Of a stretch of 64,000 nt of DNA, positions 32,701 through 43,690 are shown piece after piece. The translations under genes and the position numbers were made by a program. The notes under the pieces were generated by a model. It saw nothing but the letters and a program-made list of their open reading frames with translations, did no database searches and was not told the DNA's origin. The stretch is taken from positions 108,811 to 172,810 of the forward strand of contig MNCI01010799.1 of NCBI GenBank assembly GCA_015680685.1, written 5' to 3'. This DNA is from Gnetum montanum. Taxonomy: Eukaryota > Streptophyta > Gnetopsida > Gnetales > Gnetaceae. The number at the start of each line of letters is the position of its first letter. Positions within the stretch are counted from its first letter, which is position 1.

Positions 32701-33760
32701 TCTTATCTAGGCTCTCAGGTTTGTATATTATCATGTCCTCTGAAGGAAAAGTTGCATAAATAATATAAGGTCCTTCCCATAGTGTTTGAAATTTAGTACG
32801 TTGTGGCACATGTGTGGGATTCCAGTAGAGAGCTTTATCTCTTAGTTGATATTTAACTTTCCTAATTCTTAGGTCATGACATTGTTTATTGAAGGCCTTA
32901 TGCAGTTCGTTATATGATAGGGTAGTTAATCAGTTTTCATCTAACAAGTTAAAGATTACTAACCATTATTTCTATGCTAGATCAAGGTCAAGGTTGAGGT
33001 CATAGGCCATGGATAGTGTATGGAGCTTAGTTTGAATGGGTAGCATTAGTAATTTACTGTACACTAACTCATAGGGAGAGTAGCCTGTAGGGAGTTTCCA
33101 TGTGGAGCGGTATGCCCAAAGAGCATTATTTAGTTTAGTGCTCTAGTCTCACCTAAACTTGCTAATGGTTCTTGTCAATATCTTTGTAATCTCCCTGTTG
33201 GTGACTTCTGCTTGACTATTCACTTGGGGGTGGTATAGTGTAGTCAATTTATGTTGAACCCCTAAGCGTTGCATTAATTTCCAAAAATTTTCACCTATGA
33301 AGTATGTACCATTATTTGAAATAAGTGCATGTGGCACACAAAACCTATTTATGATTTGTTATTGAACAAATCATGTAGCTGTAGATGATGTATAATCTTT
33401 AACAGTAGCTGCTTTGGCCCATTTTGTTAGGTAATCCATGGCAATAATAATATAAGCTTTTCCATTAGACATTGGTGTAATTAGCCCCATAAAATCAATT
33501 TCCCAAATGTTGAAGGGTTCTAATGATTGAATCCATTATTGCAGAGCCTCCATTCTAGCAGTCATTTCCCCATCATGTTGACAATGCTCACAAGATTGGA
33601 TGAAACAATGGCCATCTTAAAATAATGTAGGTCAATAATATCCTGCAAGAAGGATCTTGATGGCCATTCGTCTCTTAGTATAAAGACCCCCACAAGGACC
33701 CTCATGAGCATCTTGGAGAACTCACAGTTGATCTATATCAGGAACGCATCATCAAACTAA
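32700..33760 (-). pseudogene. G1 integrase
   Basis: Minus strand: WEIDFMGLITPMSNGKAYII (about 33505-33446) holds the first catalytic Asp. HALISNNGTYFIGENFW (from 33331) is the second site, where the usual SDNGT is SNNGT (Asn codon 33316-33314). YHPQVNSQAEVTNREITKIL contains the Glu. Downstream are LWAYRST-WKLPTGYSPYELV and FQTLWEGPYIIYATFP, a GPY/F-like C-terminal module near 32800. The D-to-N change alone should abolish strand transfer. Confidence 0.85.
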
Positions 33761-33829
33761 GCCATTGGGGCACACTTTGTAAAGTTGACCATTGATCTTC
33801 ATAAAGTACTCTGCTCAGTGAAGAAACTG

Positions 33830-34370
33830 TTATTTCTTCTTAAGGTTTAACTCTTGTGGTGTTTGTTGGGTGAGGAGATAGGTAAGAATGCTACTGTGCC
33901 AGTTTGTCTCCATGGATGATTGATTATTCACTATACCAGCAAAGAGGAATTCATCAGGGAAATGATCAGAAATTGGATACTCATCCTCTTTGTTGTCCCA
34001 TTGCAACCTAGATAAATGATCAGCAACTACATTCTTGGTGCCTTTATAATCAATCATCGTTAAATCGAACTCTTGTAAGATTATAAGCCATCGTATGATA
34101 CAAGGGCTAACCATTGACTTATTCATGAGGAACTAGATTGCACTATGATCTATATGTATATATACTTTATATCCCAATACATAGTGTTTAAAATTTTTTA
34201 GTGCAAACACTATAGCCATTAATTCTTTCTCTATGGTAGTGTACTTAAGTTGTGCACCAACAATACTTCTACTTGCACAGTGGATGTAATAAGGATGCTT
34301 CTGTTCATCTAACTATGTAAGTACAGCTTCTAAAGCATAGTTGGATGTGTCAGTCATGATGTGGAATGAT
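33830..34370 (-). pseudogene. G1 RNase H
   Basis: Minus strand: YTTIEKELMAIVFALKNF (about 34250-34195), YKVYIHIDHSAI, then LMNKSMVSPCIIRWLIILQE and FDLTMIDYKGTKNVVADHLS at 34126-33990. These are the standard gypsy RNase H and connection blocks, with only a few stops. Confidence 0.85.
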
Positions 34371-35236
34371 TTTGACTAGTCAGGAGCTTATAGAATAGGT
34401 GTTTCTACTAGCTTCTATTTCAGAGCTTGGAAAGCTAATTCGCATTCCCTGGTCCACTCGAAAGGTACATCCTTTTTCATTAATTCCACCAATGATTTGG
34501 CAACCTTTGAAAAGTTCTCCATAAATCTCCTATAGTAGCTAGTATGTCTAAGGAATGATTGAATATCTTTGATAGTTTCTAGTTAATAGGTAATTCTTTG
34601 AATAATTTTGATTTTCTTAGGGTCTACCTCTATCCCTATGTGTGAGATTTTGTGCCTTGGTACTATGCCTTCTTGGACCATCAAATTGCTTTTCTACCAG
34701 TTGAGCCTCAAATTTGGGTTTAGAAATCTTTTTAACACTTGCCCCAACTAGTCCAAGGTTTGATCAAAGTTTTCTCCATAAGTGGAGAAGTCATCCATAA
34801 AGACCTCCATGCCATTCCCTATTTGCTATTGAAATATGCTTAGAACTAGTCGTTGAAATGTTGCAGAGGCATTGCATAAGCCAAATGGTATCTATTTGTA
34901 TGCAAATGTTCCCCAAGGACTAGTGAATGTAGTCTTGGCTTGGTCTTTTGGGGATATTTCTATTTGGTTATATCTACTATATCCATCCAGAAAACTATAA
35001 TAGTGATGCCCTACGATGGTGTCTAAAACTTGCTCAACAAATGAAAATGGAAAGTGATCCTTGAATGTTGCCATATTTAGTATCTTGAAATCTATGCATA
35101 CCCTCCATTTGCATCCCTTTTTAAGCATAATAACTAAGGTGCTAACCCATTCGCTATCAGCAATGGGGTATATGAACCCAGCCTTGAGAAGTTGTTTGAT
35201 TTCTTCCTTGACTACTTGCTTCAGCTTTGGGTTCAA
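34371..35236 (-). pseudogene. G1 reverse transcriptase
   Basis: Open from 35236 to 34892: KLKQVVKEEIKQLLKAGFIY, WRVCIDFKILNMATFKDHFP, HYYSFLDGYSRYNQIEISPK and TTFTSPWGTFAYK. After stops the catalytic MDD is intact at 34798-34790 in VFMDDFSTYG. Then ILRHTSYYRRF-type and WTRECELAFQALK blocks lead to RNase H. The Athila-type insertion between KKG and WR found in many angiosperm relatives is absent. Confidence 0.9.
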
Positions 35237-35316
35237 ATGCCTCTACGGTTGTCTTCGAGGCTTCATGGAGGGGTCATTGTAAATCCTATTTTGGCATATC
35301 CTAGAATCTATTTCAA

Positions 35317-35514
35317 TTAATTTAGGATATGATCAAGCAAAGGCTTCCAACCATTTATTACCTTCAGTAGTTCTTCTTTCTGTTGAGGAGCAAGCTTAAC
35401 ATTAATAATTACTAGTTTCCCATTTTTAAGAAACATGTATTCCATACCCATGGGAAATGGTTTCAGCTTGAGTGACTCCTTCTTAAATTTCTTAGGAATT
35501 TCCATATTTCCCAA
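35317..35514 (-). pseudogene. G1 protease-RT connector
   Basis: MEYMFLKNGKLVIINVKLAP followed by KEELLKVI matches the conserved segment before RT in Athila-type polyproteins (pattern L-YAFL-...-P-II). Element G2 has the equivalent at 55972-56238. No stop inside. Confidence 0.8.
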
Positions 35515-35670
35515 GTTGATATTTTCAAGGTTAAGACTTGGAAGTTGGCGGTGGACTTACTCTAATGTTTCTATGCTATGGATGTAAGCACAAGTCAAAC
35601 CCTCAATTGGTTTCATGCATATGAGTGAACTGCTTTCTTGATCAGCTGTCAACTACTGGGTATATTTCTG

Positions 35671-36190
35671 TCATGTGGATGTTGCATACAAGAATCTTTG
35701 TATGTTAATTACTTGTGCACAGTAATTGCATGCAGGAAATGCTAAACTTTTCACAATCCATGACCTCTGCATGCAATTACACCCTGTGTTACTGTATGTG
35801 ATGCACAGAACTTTCTTCTTCTCATTTTTTCTGAATGTATTTTCATTTGATATTTCTAGGGAAAGATCATGGATTCCTAGGCATGCGTCGATGGTTCTTA
35901 GCCATGCTCTTCCCATTATGATTGAGAAGTCCCCCTTACCGTTGTTTACCTAAATCACTAGGAAGTTAGCTAGGTATGACCATCCACAAATAGTGGTAAC
36001 AATGTCTTCCACAAGTCCTAATGGGACAGTGATGGACTGGTCAACCAACTCTAGATGGATGTTGCTCTTTTTCAATGGAGGCAGGTTCCAGGTCTTGTAC
36101 ATTTCTTGAGAAATCAAGTTGACATCGAAAATTGAATCTAAAAGAGCCTTGCATGGTGCATTTCTAGTGATTTCTAAGTATATCAGAGGA
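35671..36190 (-). pseudogene. G1 aspartic protease
   Basis: Minus strand: ALLDSIFDVNLIS at about 36150-36112 is the active-site block (usual ALLDSGSSVNLIS; the catalytic D is kept, the following Gly is Ile). SITVPLGLVEDIV and the flap-to-end block IIMGRAWLRTIDACLGIHDL (usual ILGRPFLAT) end near 35860. It would cleave the polyprotein. Confidence 0.8.
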
Positions 36191-36465
36191 CTCCCAGGAT
36201 CAGAGAATTTTCTAGGAAGGTGGTCAACTTTGATCTAATTAATGACGACATGTGTTACCATAACTGTATGCATTGAGTGCGATGATTGGGTTGAAGGGGG
36301 CTCCGATGTTTTGATTGATATTGAGACATCTAAGGAATCAGCTGCTTGTGATTGCAAGGGCTTGGTTGGATTGTTGGTTCTAAAGAAAGGTCTTTTATTC
36401 ATGTGGTTGTTGGAACCAACAATAGGTTGAGAGTTAACAGACCTTGTGGTGTTACGTTGTTCTGG

Positions 36466-37000
36466 CTAGGTAGGGATTTCACGTTGCTTCACAGGGGCAA
36501 GTGGTAGTGGAGCTATTGGTGGAAGAGATGTGGCTAGATGAGAAGGATGATATGGTTGTAAAATATCACCTCTAGAAGAGGGAGTCCCATAATACTCGTG
36601 GACTTGGTAGTGAGGTTGAGGAGTGATGTGACCAGTAGAGTCACGTGGGGAGATTAGTTGTTGCACATAATATCCATATGGATCAGGTTATCGATAAGGA
36701 TACTATTACCTTGATGGTGGTATTCCTCATAATTATGGGTGTTGCCACTATTGATATTGCTCAATCAGTTATGGTGGAGTTCCACTAGGATAATATGTTA
36801 AGGGTTGGTGGAACTGCCTTGGGTTACCTTGAGGATAAGGTAACCTTCGGGGTGTTTTCCTTTTGTTTAATCGTGGGTTGAGTGCATACACCCCACACTC
36901 CTATAGATATGATATTACAGGGCAACATCCCTTAGGATGGTCATATTGACATATCTCACATCCACTATCATTGTCTGTTTCCAAATCCACAACCTCTTCA
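36466..37000 (-). pseudogene. G1 gag C-terminus: zinc-knuckle-like motif and proline-rich linker
   Basis: CEICQYDHPKGCCP at about 36970-36925 has the C-x2-C-x3-H-x4-C spacing, close to the nucleocapsid knuckle. G2 has SCDIC-EHPK at about 57700. It is followed by a Pro/His-rich stretch (36666-36466) and then protease. Confidence 0.6.
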
Positions 37001-37299
37001 ATGATGGAAACTTTGCCCTTACCCTTTCTACGTGCATGTTTAGCCTCTTTCTTTTTTCTTTTCTCACTACCTTGCTCTGTATAATCCTATACTATTTTAA
37101 GAACAATTTGAAATCTATTGTCTAGGGAATCCCACATTTGGTCTACCTTTGCTGAAACTTCTGATGTCATCTTTTGGATAGGAAAAGTTTTCTTATTCAT
37201 CATCTCTTCGAGTGGTGACTCTTCTTCATCCACACAAAATCTTACTCCCCTCTTCCAAAAGGAAGGATCTTGGTTATACTCTTCTGCACTTTCTCTCTT

Positions 37300-38668
37300 T
37301 CATGGCTCACCTTCTTCCTTAGCAACTTTCTTCAATAGTCTTTGAATTGGATGGGACCTAACCTTTGATAGTCTCCCTTGGGCATAAGTCTCAAGGGTTC
37401 TTCTTGTTTCGTGCCTAAGCCCATCCATGAGATGGTGTAGTTGATCCCTTTGCGAATAACCATGGCCAAGACAACAATTTAACAATGCATAGTATCGACC
37501 CATGGTAGCATCCAAGGGTTCATGTCCTCCTTTTTTCCAACCTTGGATTTGCTTTTGCAATTTAGACACTTGGGAGTATGTTTGGTACTTGTCATTAAAT
37601 AGTTCTAACATAGTATTCCACCTACAAATAGATTCCGATTCTAAAGACTGGTACCAGCTTTTTGCTTCTTTAACTAATGTCCATGAGAACAACTTAAGTT
37701 TTTGTTATTCGTTCTCTATGTTCTATAAGGCACACACATCATGGAATACTTGTAAATAATTTTGAGGATCAACGTTGTATCCCCCTTCAAATTGTAGGAT
37801 GTTGTTCATATCTAATCTCTTGATCCTACTATCTTTCTGATGCCTTGTTGTAATTCTAATAGCTTCAGTTATGTCCAACATACTTCAAGTAGTGAGGAGA
37901 GGTTCATCATGATCGTCCCGTCCATGGTGTCTATGATTCTTATGTTGTTCCCTACTCTCCCTTCTTCTATGTTGTGACTCTCTAGAGTGCCCTCATCCCC
38001 TTTCCTGGCTATTTCATCTATGACTTTCACTTTTCCTACCTTTATCCCATGGTCTTTTTCCTTATGATTACATCTGGATACTGAAGAAAAGGATGAAGAA
38101 GATGATGAAGGTAAAGAAGAAGGAGAACCATCACCATGACAGTGTCTACCACCTTCTCTTCTATGGTCATGGCTCCGATGGCGATTGCGATCAGAATGTC
38201 CACCTTTATCATGAGTTCATGTCCCTTTTTTGGATCCTTTGTGCCTATGGGTATTAGAACCTAGGTTATGAATAGTGGAATGAAGTTTTTGATACACAAA
38301 GCATTGGCCAAATCGTTGTGTGGGTGATTGTGTGAGGTAGGTTCACCACCCTCATTTTCACATAAGACATGTGGGGCATCTTGGGAGCACTTACCCTTCA
38401 AAGACTTATGATGTCTCTCCTGTTACAAGTCCCTTTGATGTTGTGCCTCTATGGGATAGTATTCTCTCGAGTCATGGTCTTGCACAACGTATTTTGTATG
38501 TAAGTGCGGCATGCCAATTCGTGTGAGAGCATGAAGAAGCATGCTTGGGATTGAACGATCAGGAGGTAACACTATGTTACCTTCCAAGTCTTGCCAATGC
38601 AGTTTTTCATCTTGATGGAGGATAAAGGTGAAGTTTGGTATATACTCATCAGGATAAATATATACCAC
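37300..38668 (-). pseudogene. G1 gag
   Basis: Gag starts at about 38668 (MVYIYPDEYIPNF...) and has an N-terminal segment NIVLPPDRSIPSMLLHALTR shared with G2. The capsid core lies at 37692-37300: EAKSWYQSLESESICRWNTM and LFNDKYQTYSQ, then GRYYALLNCCLGHGYSQRDQ and LHHLMDGLRHETRRTLETYA. That is the retrotransposon gag domain and is open for 130 codons. Ser/Gly/His-rich low-complexity sequence lies between the two parts. Confidence 0.85.
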
Positions 38669-38893
38669 TCAAACTTGTTGAGGAATTGATGGATTAATGT
38701 TATGTGTATTACATCGTCGACTGTTTCTTATTTCAAACCTAGGTAGTGAGGCACTTTCATATTAAGAAGGATACATACTTGTCTATTTAGTGTACAATGT
38801 ATTCTTGTTTATTATTTTCTCAACCAACCCTAAGGGTTCATTCCAATAATGTGAATGATTTCCTATGTTCTAGTTAGTGTACAAACAACTAAG

Positions 38894-38911
38894 TCCCTAG
38901 CAAGGATGCCA
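38894..38911 (-). promoter_or_regulatory. G1 primer-binding site (tRNA-Asp type)
   Basis: TGGCATCCTTGCTAGGGA on the minus strand, one base after the 5' LTR. It agrees at 13 of 18 positions with TGGCGCCGTTGCCGGGGA, the tRNA-Asp-complementary site I know from Athila-type elements. Confidence 0.65.
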
Positions 38912-38912
38912 A

Positions 38913-39840
38913 TGATGAATGATGAGGTACCCCTATGCTCAACCATACGAATATGAGTGTTTTATGTACAATCTAGTTGAATTCCAAGGACTAAGTGCTT
39001 ATCCACCCTTGTGGAATAAGGACAGGTTGGTTGATCGTTGTCTTCCCAAGCCTGCCTATATGTCATGATTGTATAGTTAAGTAAGCTTTAGGCATATGAT
39101 TTTTATAGGTTTTATGGTTTTATGTCCTACACTAGTAGGGAAGGAGAGAGGTAAGTAAGTGACTAATTTAACTTAACTACTCATTAACTAAGTTCTAATT
39201 AATCGTAACACTAACATTCATTCCCACTTTCCATACACATCTTAAACCAGTGCAACACTGCTGGGATTACCAAACACTAATTGTTACTAGGTTACCAGGA
39301 ATTGCACACATGCTCTAAGTGGTTGTGCTTGTGTTAATTAATGATTTGCTTAATTGAACAAAATGAATTGCTATGCTAATAACATAAATGTAAAGTGCAT
39401 AAAATAAAATAAAATAAAATAAATGCATAAAAAAATAAAATAAAAGGAATGCATAAGAAAACAAATCTCAAGTGCTGCAAGGATGAATCAAAGAGCTCAT
39501 CTTTATTGCCATAAACAAGGTGTTCTTAGGTACACAATGCTCAAATAAAGATCTATCCACACTGGGACCTCTTATTGTGGGAACTTGAAAAATACACTAA
39601 CTTTCAAATAGACTCAAGATTTTTGCTACTTGACTGCTAAAAGACTTCTTCCAATTGTGCACTTGGGCACTGTATTTATAGGCTTGGGAGCAAGTACTCT
39701 AATAATTAGAGTAACTACTAATGTAACCACTCTAATACTTAGAATAACTACTAGAGTAACCATTAGAGTAACTACTCTAATAATTAGAGTAATTTCTAGA
39801 GTAATTTTTAGAGTAACTGCTAGAGTAACCACTCTCATTA
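38913..39840 (-). repeat. G1 5' LTR
   Basis: 928 bp. TATA box at 39680-39672. The U3 repeat array (about 39700-39835) has roughly three units. Its outer end has mutated from TCATCA to TCATTA. Confidence 0.9.
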
Positions 39841-39845
39841 ATTGC

Positions 39846-40760
39846 AAAGCAAAATTGAAGTTAAGAAAGGTTGTCCACTTTCTCCAACTCTTTATGGTAT
39901 CTTTATTAATGAAATATAGGAATACATGCAGAATGAGCAAGAGAGTTATGATATGAAAATTTGATCACAAGAAGTGGATCTTCTTTTATATGTAAATGAT
40001 GCTACCTTAATTTCCACTACTATAGAAAGTATGTAAAATATGTTGTGAATTTTAGAAAATTATTTTCGTTCATCTTATCTTGAAGTGAATGTAGATAAAA
40101 CCAAATTGATGATTTGGGTTACAAGAAATAATTATTATAACTTCCATTTTGGAGGTATCAATGTGCAAATCATAGATTCTCTTAAATATTTGGGTCTTAT
40201 TTATATGAATAATTACATATGAAGGAAGTGCATCAAATAAAAAATAGGAGGAGTTTTTAAGGCTCTATATGCTTTCAATAACAAGTGTAAGGATTTTGGC
40301 CTCTAGGCTTGGAAGGTCAAGAAATAAGTTTTTTAAGACTATGATCTATCCTACTGTATTGTATGGATGTGTTGCTTGTGGACCTAAAGTTATTGCTAAA
40401 CTTTGGAAAGATATTGAAAGAGTGTAAAAAATGTTTCTTGATGAGTTAAGGGTAAAGATGCAAACATGTTAATTAATGTTATTATGAAAATGTGATTTAT
40501 TACCTTTAAAAGTAGAAGTCTCGTGCCAATTAATTATATACTTTCATAGCTTGTATATCTCTTGACAAGAAAAAGTATCTAAAGAATTTTTTGAGATTTG
40601 CAAGACCATGGTTGGTATTTTTAGGGGATGCAATGATTAAGAAAATGAAATATCTCTTATGATGACATGTAGTAAAATCCTAAGCATATTCACCAACTCA
40701 TCAAGTAAAAGGTTTTCACAAAGATGCAAACTAATGTAGAAGGTAAGAGGTAATTTTATT
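39846..40760 (+). pseudogene. LINE reverse transcriptase, part 2 (after gypsy insertion)
   Basis: Continues the RT cut at 29645. GCPLSPTLYGIFINEIEEYM (about 39870-39930, across one stop) is the block before the palm. LLLYVNDATLIS (about 39980) is the catalytic YADD with both A and the first D changed (YVND). YLEVNVDKTKLMIWV (about 40080) and LKYLGLIYMNNY (about 40170) follow, then the thumb. In-frame stops are many. Confidence 0.75.
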
Positions 40761-41160
40761 TACACCACATTAGATCTAACAAACTATATGTAGAAGCTCA
40801 CTATCTCCTATTTGCTATTTCCATCAAGTATCAGAATGGTATCATCAAGCCTCACTTAGGTTCTCATCATCATAGAATTAAAATTGGAAGATAGATTAAA
40901 CTCCTTTGAGAAGAGCATATTTGTATGTTATGCATATCAAGAGCCCATGAAGATGAGCTAAATATTTTTCTTTCTTCTACTATAACTACCTATTTGAGAC
41001 AACATTATAATGTTATAGCAAAAAGCTAGTATGACTGTTTTTGATGCCTTCATTAGTGATTGGTCAACTTATATAGTCTATCTTTATTTTTATAAAAATG
41101 TAATATTTCTCTAATAGATCTTATGGGTCTTTGAATATAATAAAGATTCATTTCAAATTT
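40761..41160 (+). pseudogene. LINE C-terminal tail and 3' end
   Basis: FYLHHIRSNKLYVEA (about 40750-40800), HHHRIKIGR and ICMLCISRAHEDELN are shared with the minus-strand copies at 8440-9190 and 62900-64000. It ends near an AATATAATAAAG signal at about 41135, probably the element's 3' end. Confidence 0.55.
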
Positions 41161-41737
41161 CACTTCAAATAATCAAACTATATTTTAATATTATAGTTCT
41201 TCATTTTCCTTACAAGAAACACCTCATTTAAGTAATATAAAGTTAATATGAACTCCCACATAGAAATTTAAATTTTTAATGTTCATTCAAAAAAATTTAT
41301 CTCTATGTATTTTAGCTTTTCTTTTTCTATTAAAATTTTATATACCAAAAATTTAAATACAAAATGAAATACAATCGTTTATTTATATTAAGGAATGATC
41401 GAGATATTTAAAGTACTAATCAAACATCCTTCTACACTACTTCAATAGTATTTGATTAAATCATATGCGTAATATTACCTAGTGTCCACCATGATAAAAT
41501 TTTCCAAACTATTTATTGATGCTAAAAAGATAAATTCATTCCAGCCAACATTAGCATCCTTGTCATTGGAGGTAGTGACTTCTACAATCTGTATGCTCAA
41601 ACTACAACCATTGAGGCTCTGACTCCTGAGTTTTAAGTGCAAGTGAAAGTATTGATTTTTCTTTGTGAAATTTATATTGGTCATCAACTAGACACCAATC
41701 TTATTACTATTGAAATGGAAAATTTAAGTATCTATGA
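41161..41737. other. No gene seen
   Basis: AT-rich. Small overlapping frames on both strands (41475-41687 and 41637-41849) have no support. Confidence 0.4.
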
Positions 41738-41874
41738 ATTTCCTTATGCAAACCAAAGCATTCCAAGAAGCCTACAATCCTCCACCTCTTTAAGTGGAAG
41801 TGTCTACAACTTTTCTTATACACATCAAAGTGTCAAAAGAAGCCTATAATCATGCACCTCATTAAGTGTGAGTA
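41738..41874. repeat. Diverged tandem repeat, about 71 bp x 2
   Basis: 41738-41803 and 41809-41874 share CTTAT-CA-A-CAAAG, AGAAGCCTA-AATC and CACCTC-TTAAGTG at an offset of about 71 bp. Confidence 0.65.
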
Positions 41875-41955
41875 AAAATAAGTTTAAGCTATGGTTAACT
41901 GAAATTGTGATTCCTTCACATTTTTGTGTGTTTGCAATTATGAATCATGCTTCCA

Positions 41956-42237
41956 TATAGTTTTCAGCTTTAATATGCATCTTTAATTCTTTTAAAGATT
42001 GGATCTTAGAAAAATGATGTTCAAATATTTTCAAAAATTTAGAAATGATGAGCTACATGTTCATCAATTTTATTTTTAAAACTTAATTTTGCTATATATA
42101 GTTTTCATCTTTGATATACATCTACACTTCTTTCAAATATTGGAACTTAAAAAAATATGTTTAGATAGTTTCAAACATACAAAAACAATGAGCTACATGT
42201 TCATCCATTTTACTTTTAAAATTTAATTTTACTATGC
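41956..42237. repeat. Tandem duplication, about 141 bp x 2
   Basis: 41956-42096 and 42097-42237 both begin TATAGTTTTCA and contain ATGAGCTACATGTTCATC. They are older and more diverged than the 128-bp duplication at 21966. Confidence 0.8.
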
Positions 42238-42820
42238 TAAGAGTAGGGTTTCTTTGATAATTTGAAATTAACACAATTCCTTTGCCATTCTTAAAAGTTT
42301 TTGCATCCCATTAATCATTTTGTATTCATTAGATCATTTTTTTTGACTTTCTACTCTTAGAAAACAACCATTCTTGTTATTCCACAGTTTATATGCTTTA
42401 ACAAATCTAAATCTTATGAAGCATAAATTTTTAGCCAAAGACTTTGTCATAAGGTTCACAATTTCCAAGTTGGAATGGAATGACAAGTTTTTTATGAGCT
42501 TAATATCATTATCATTATCATAGGTGCCATTTATAGGTAGTAGGTACTCTTGAACATAATTTATTTTAACTTGTTTAATTTTAATGATATATATATTTCA
42601 TCATGATAATTGAGAACTTAGAGGAAGATTGGTAAATAAGTTCCATCTTAAAAATAGCTACAAAAAAGAAACCAATAAAAAAATGTATACAAACAATATA
42701 GATGATTATCTAAATTTGATAGTCTACACTCAGAGGAGAGTATCATGTACACATCTAGACATGTTGCTTTCAAAATGTAGTTTCAAGGGTACCACAACTG
42801 TAATAAGGCTTTGTTTCAAT
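42238..42820. other. No gene seen
   Basis: AT-rich, no supported feature. Confidence 0.4.
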
Positions 42821-43690
42821 TGACACATAAGACCAAACTAGAGGTTTTAGCCTAACCTTGGGACACAGGTATGATCTCCCTCAAGAGATTTACACTACCT
42901 CTCAAAATAGGAAAAATAACAAAATAAAATAAAGAAAGAAATAGAAATAAAATCAAGAAAATAATGAATTTACTTTAGATTCCTTGCATTAGGTACATGC
43001 AAGAAGAATACTACAACATACATAGGAGAATGTAGATAAAGAATAACTTGGTAACTTTATTCCTAGTGAGCTTGGTGTCCATTGATTTCTCTATTACACT
43101 ACTATATGCATCTAACACTAGCCTTCATAAAAGCTTTCCTGAAATATGAGTTTTACATTCTTTGTTGATAGCTAAATAAGTGTTACAACCATTGCCAATG
43201 GTTGTTCTAGTTATCTAAACCTTTCATAGACATCTAAGTTTGGATTATAGACTATTTAGGGAAGATTTATTCTTTGAGAATAGACATCTTTCTATGTTTC
43301 TCCTCACTTGCAGGAAAGATGTCTTATTTGGAATGTATACGTCTTCTATATGGAGTAGATATCTTCTTGATTTTGTAGATGTCTTTTGTACATTTGTTGT
43401 ATATCTGAAAAGAAATGTTTATGGTGGAGTAAACATCTTTTCTAGAAGTTAAATGTCTATTTTCATTTGCTAAACTTTGTGTTGACATATCTTGTTCTTT
43501 GTGAAAATTCTTCATTTGACTTGGTATTGCTCCAATTGTTTTCTAATCATGATTGACTCTTGCAAAATACAAACTAATATACTAACCATAAACACTCTTC
43601 ATTTTACTAGGTGTGGCATACCAAAACAAGGATATTTCCACACATGGATAATTGAATATTTACATATAGGTTTACTTAGCTAAATGGATC
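42821..43690. other. Possible eroded LTR with AGATGTCT motifs
   Basis: The A-rich AAATAAAATCAAG stretch and ACTTTATTCC segment (42940-43070) recall the mid-part of the gypsy LTRs at 29646 and 59611. From 43228 to 43460 the octamer AGATGTCT or its reverse complement occurs four times exactly, with several near matches, spaced about 30-60 bp apart. Boundaries and identity are uncertain. Confidence 0.3.

Larger units (their letters stand above)
29646..39840 (-). mobile_element. Athila-like Ty3/gypsy retrotransposon G1, full length, inactive
   Basis: The 10,195-bp element lies on the minus strand. The 5' LTR is 38913-39840 and the 3' LTR 29646-30628. Flanks ATTCT (29641-29645) and ATTGC (39841-39845) are a plausible eroded TSD, supported because the interrupted LINE RT continues on the other side. 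Order on the minus strand: gag, protease, RT, RNase H, integrase, then about 2 kb without recognised coding. Order and RT sequence define Ty3/gypsy. The tRNA-Asp-type primer site, long LTRs and PKLKQVVKEEIKQLL start of RT point to the Athila/Tat side. No chromodomain was seen. Confidence 0.92.
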
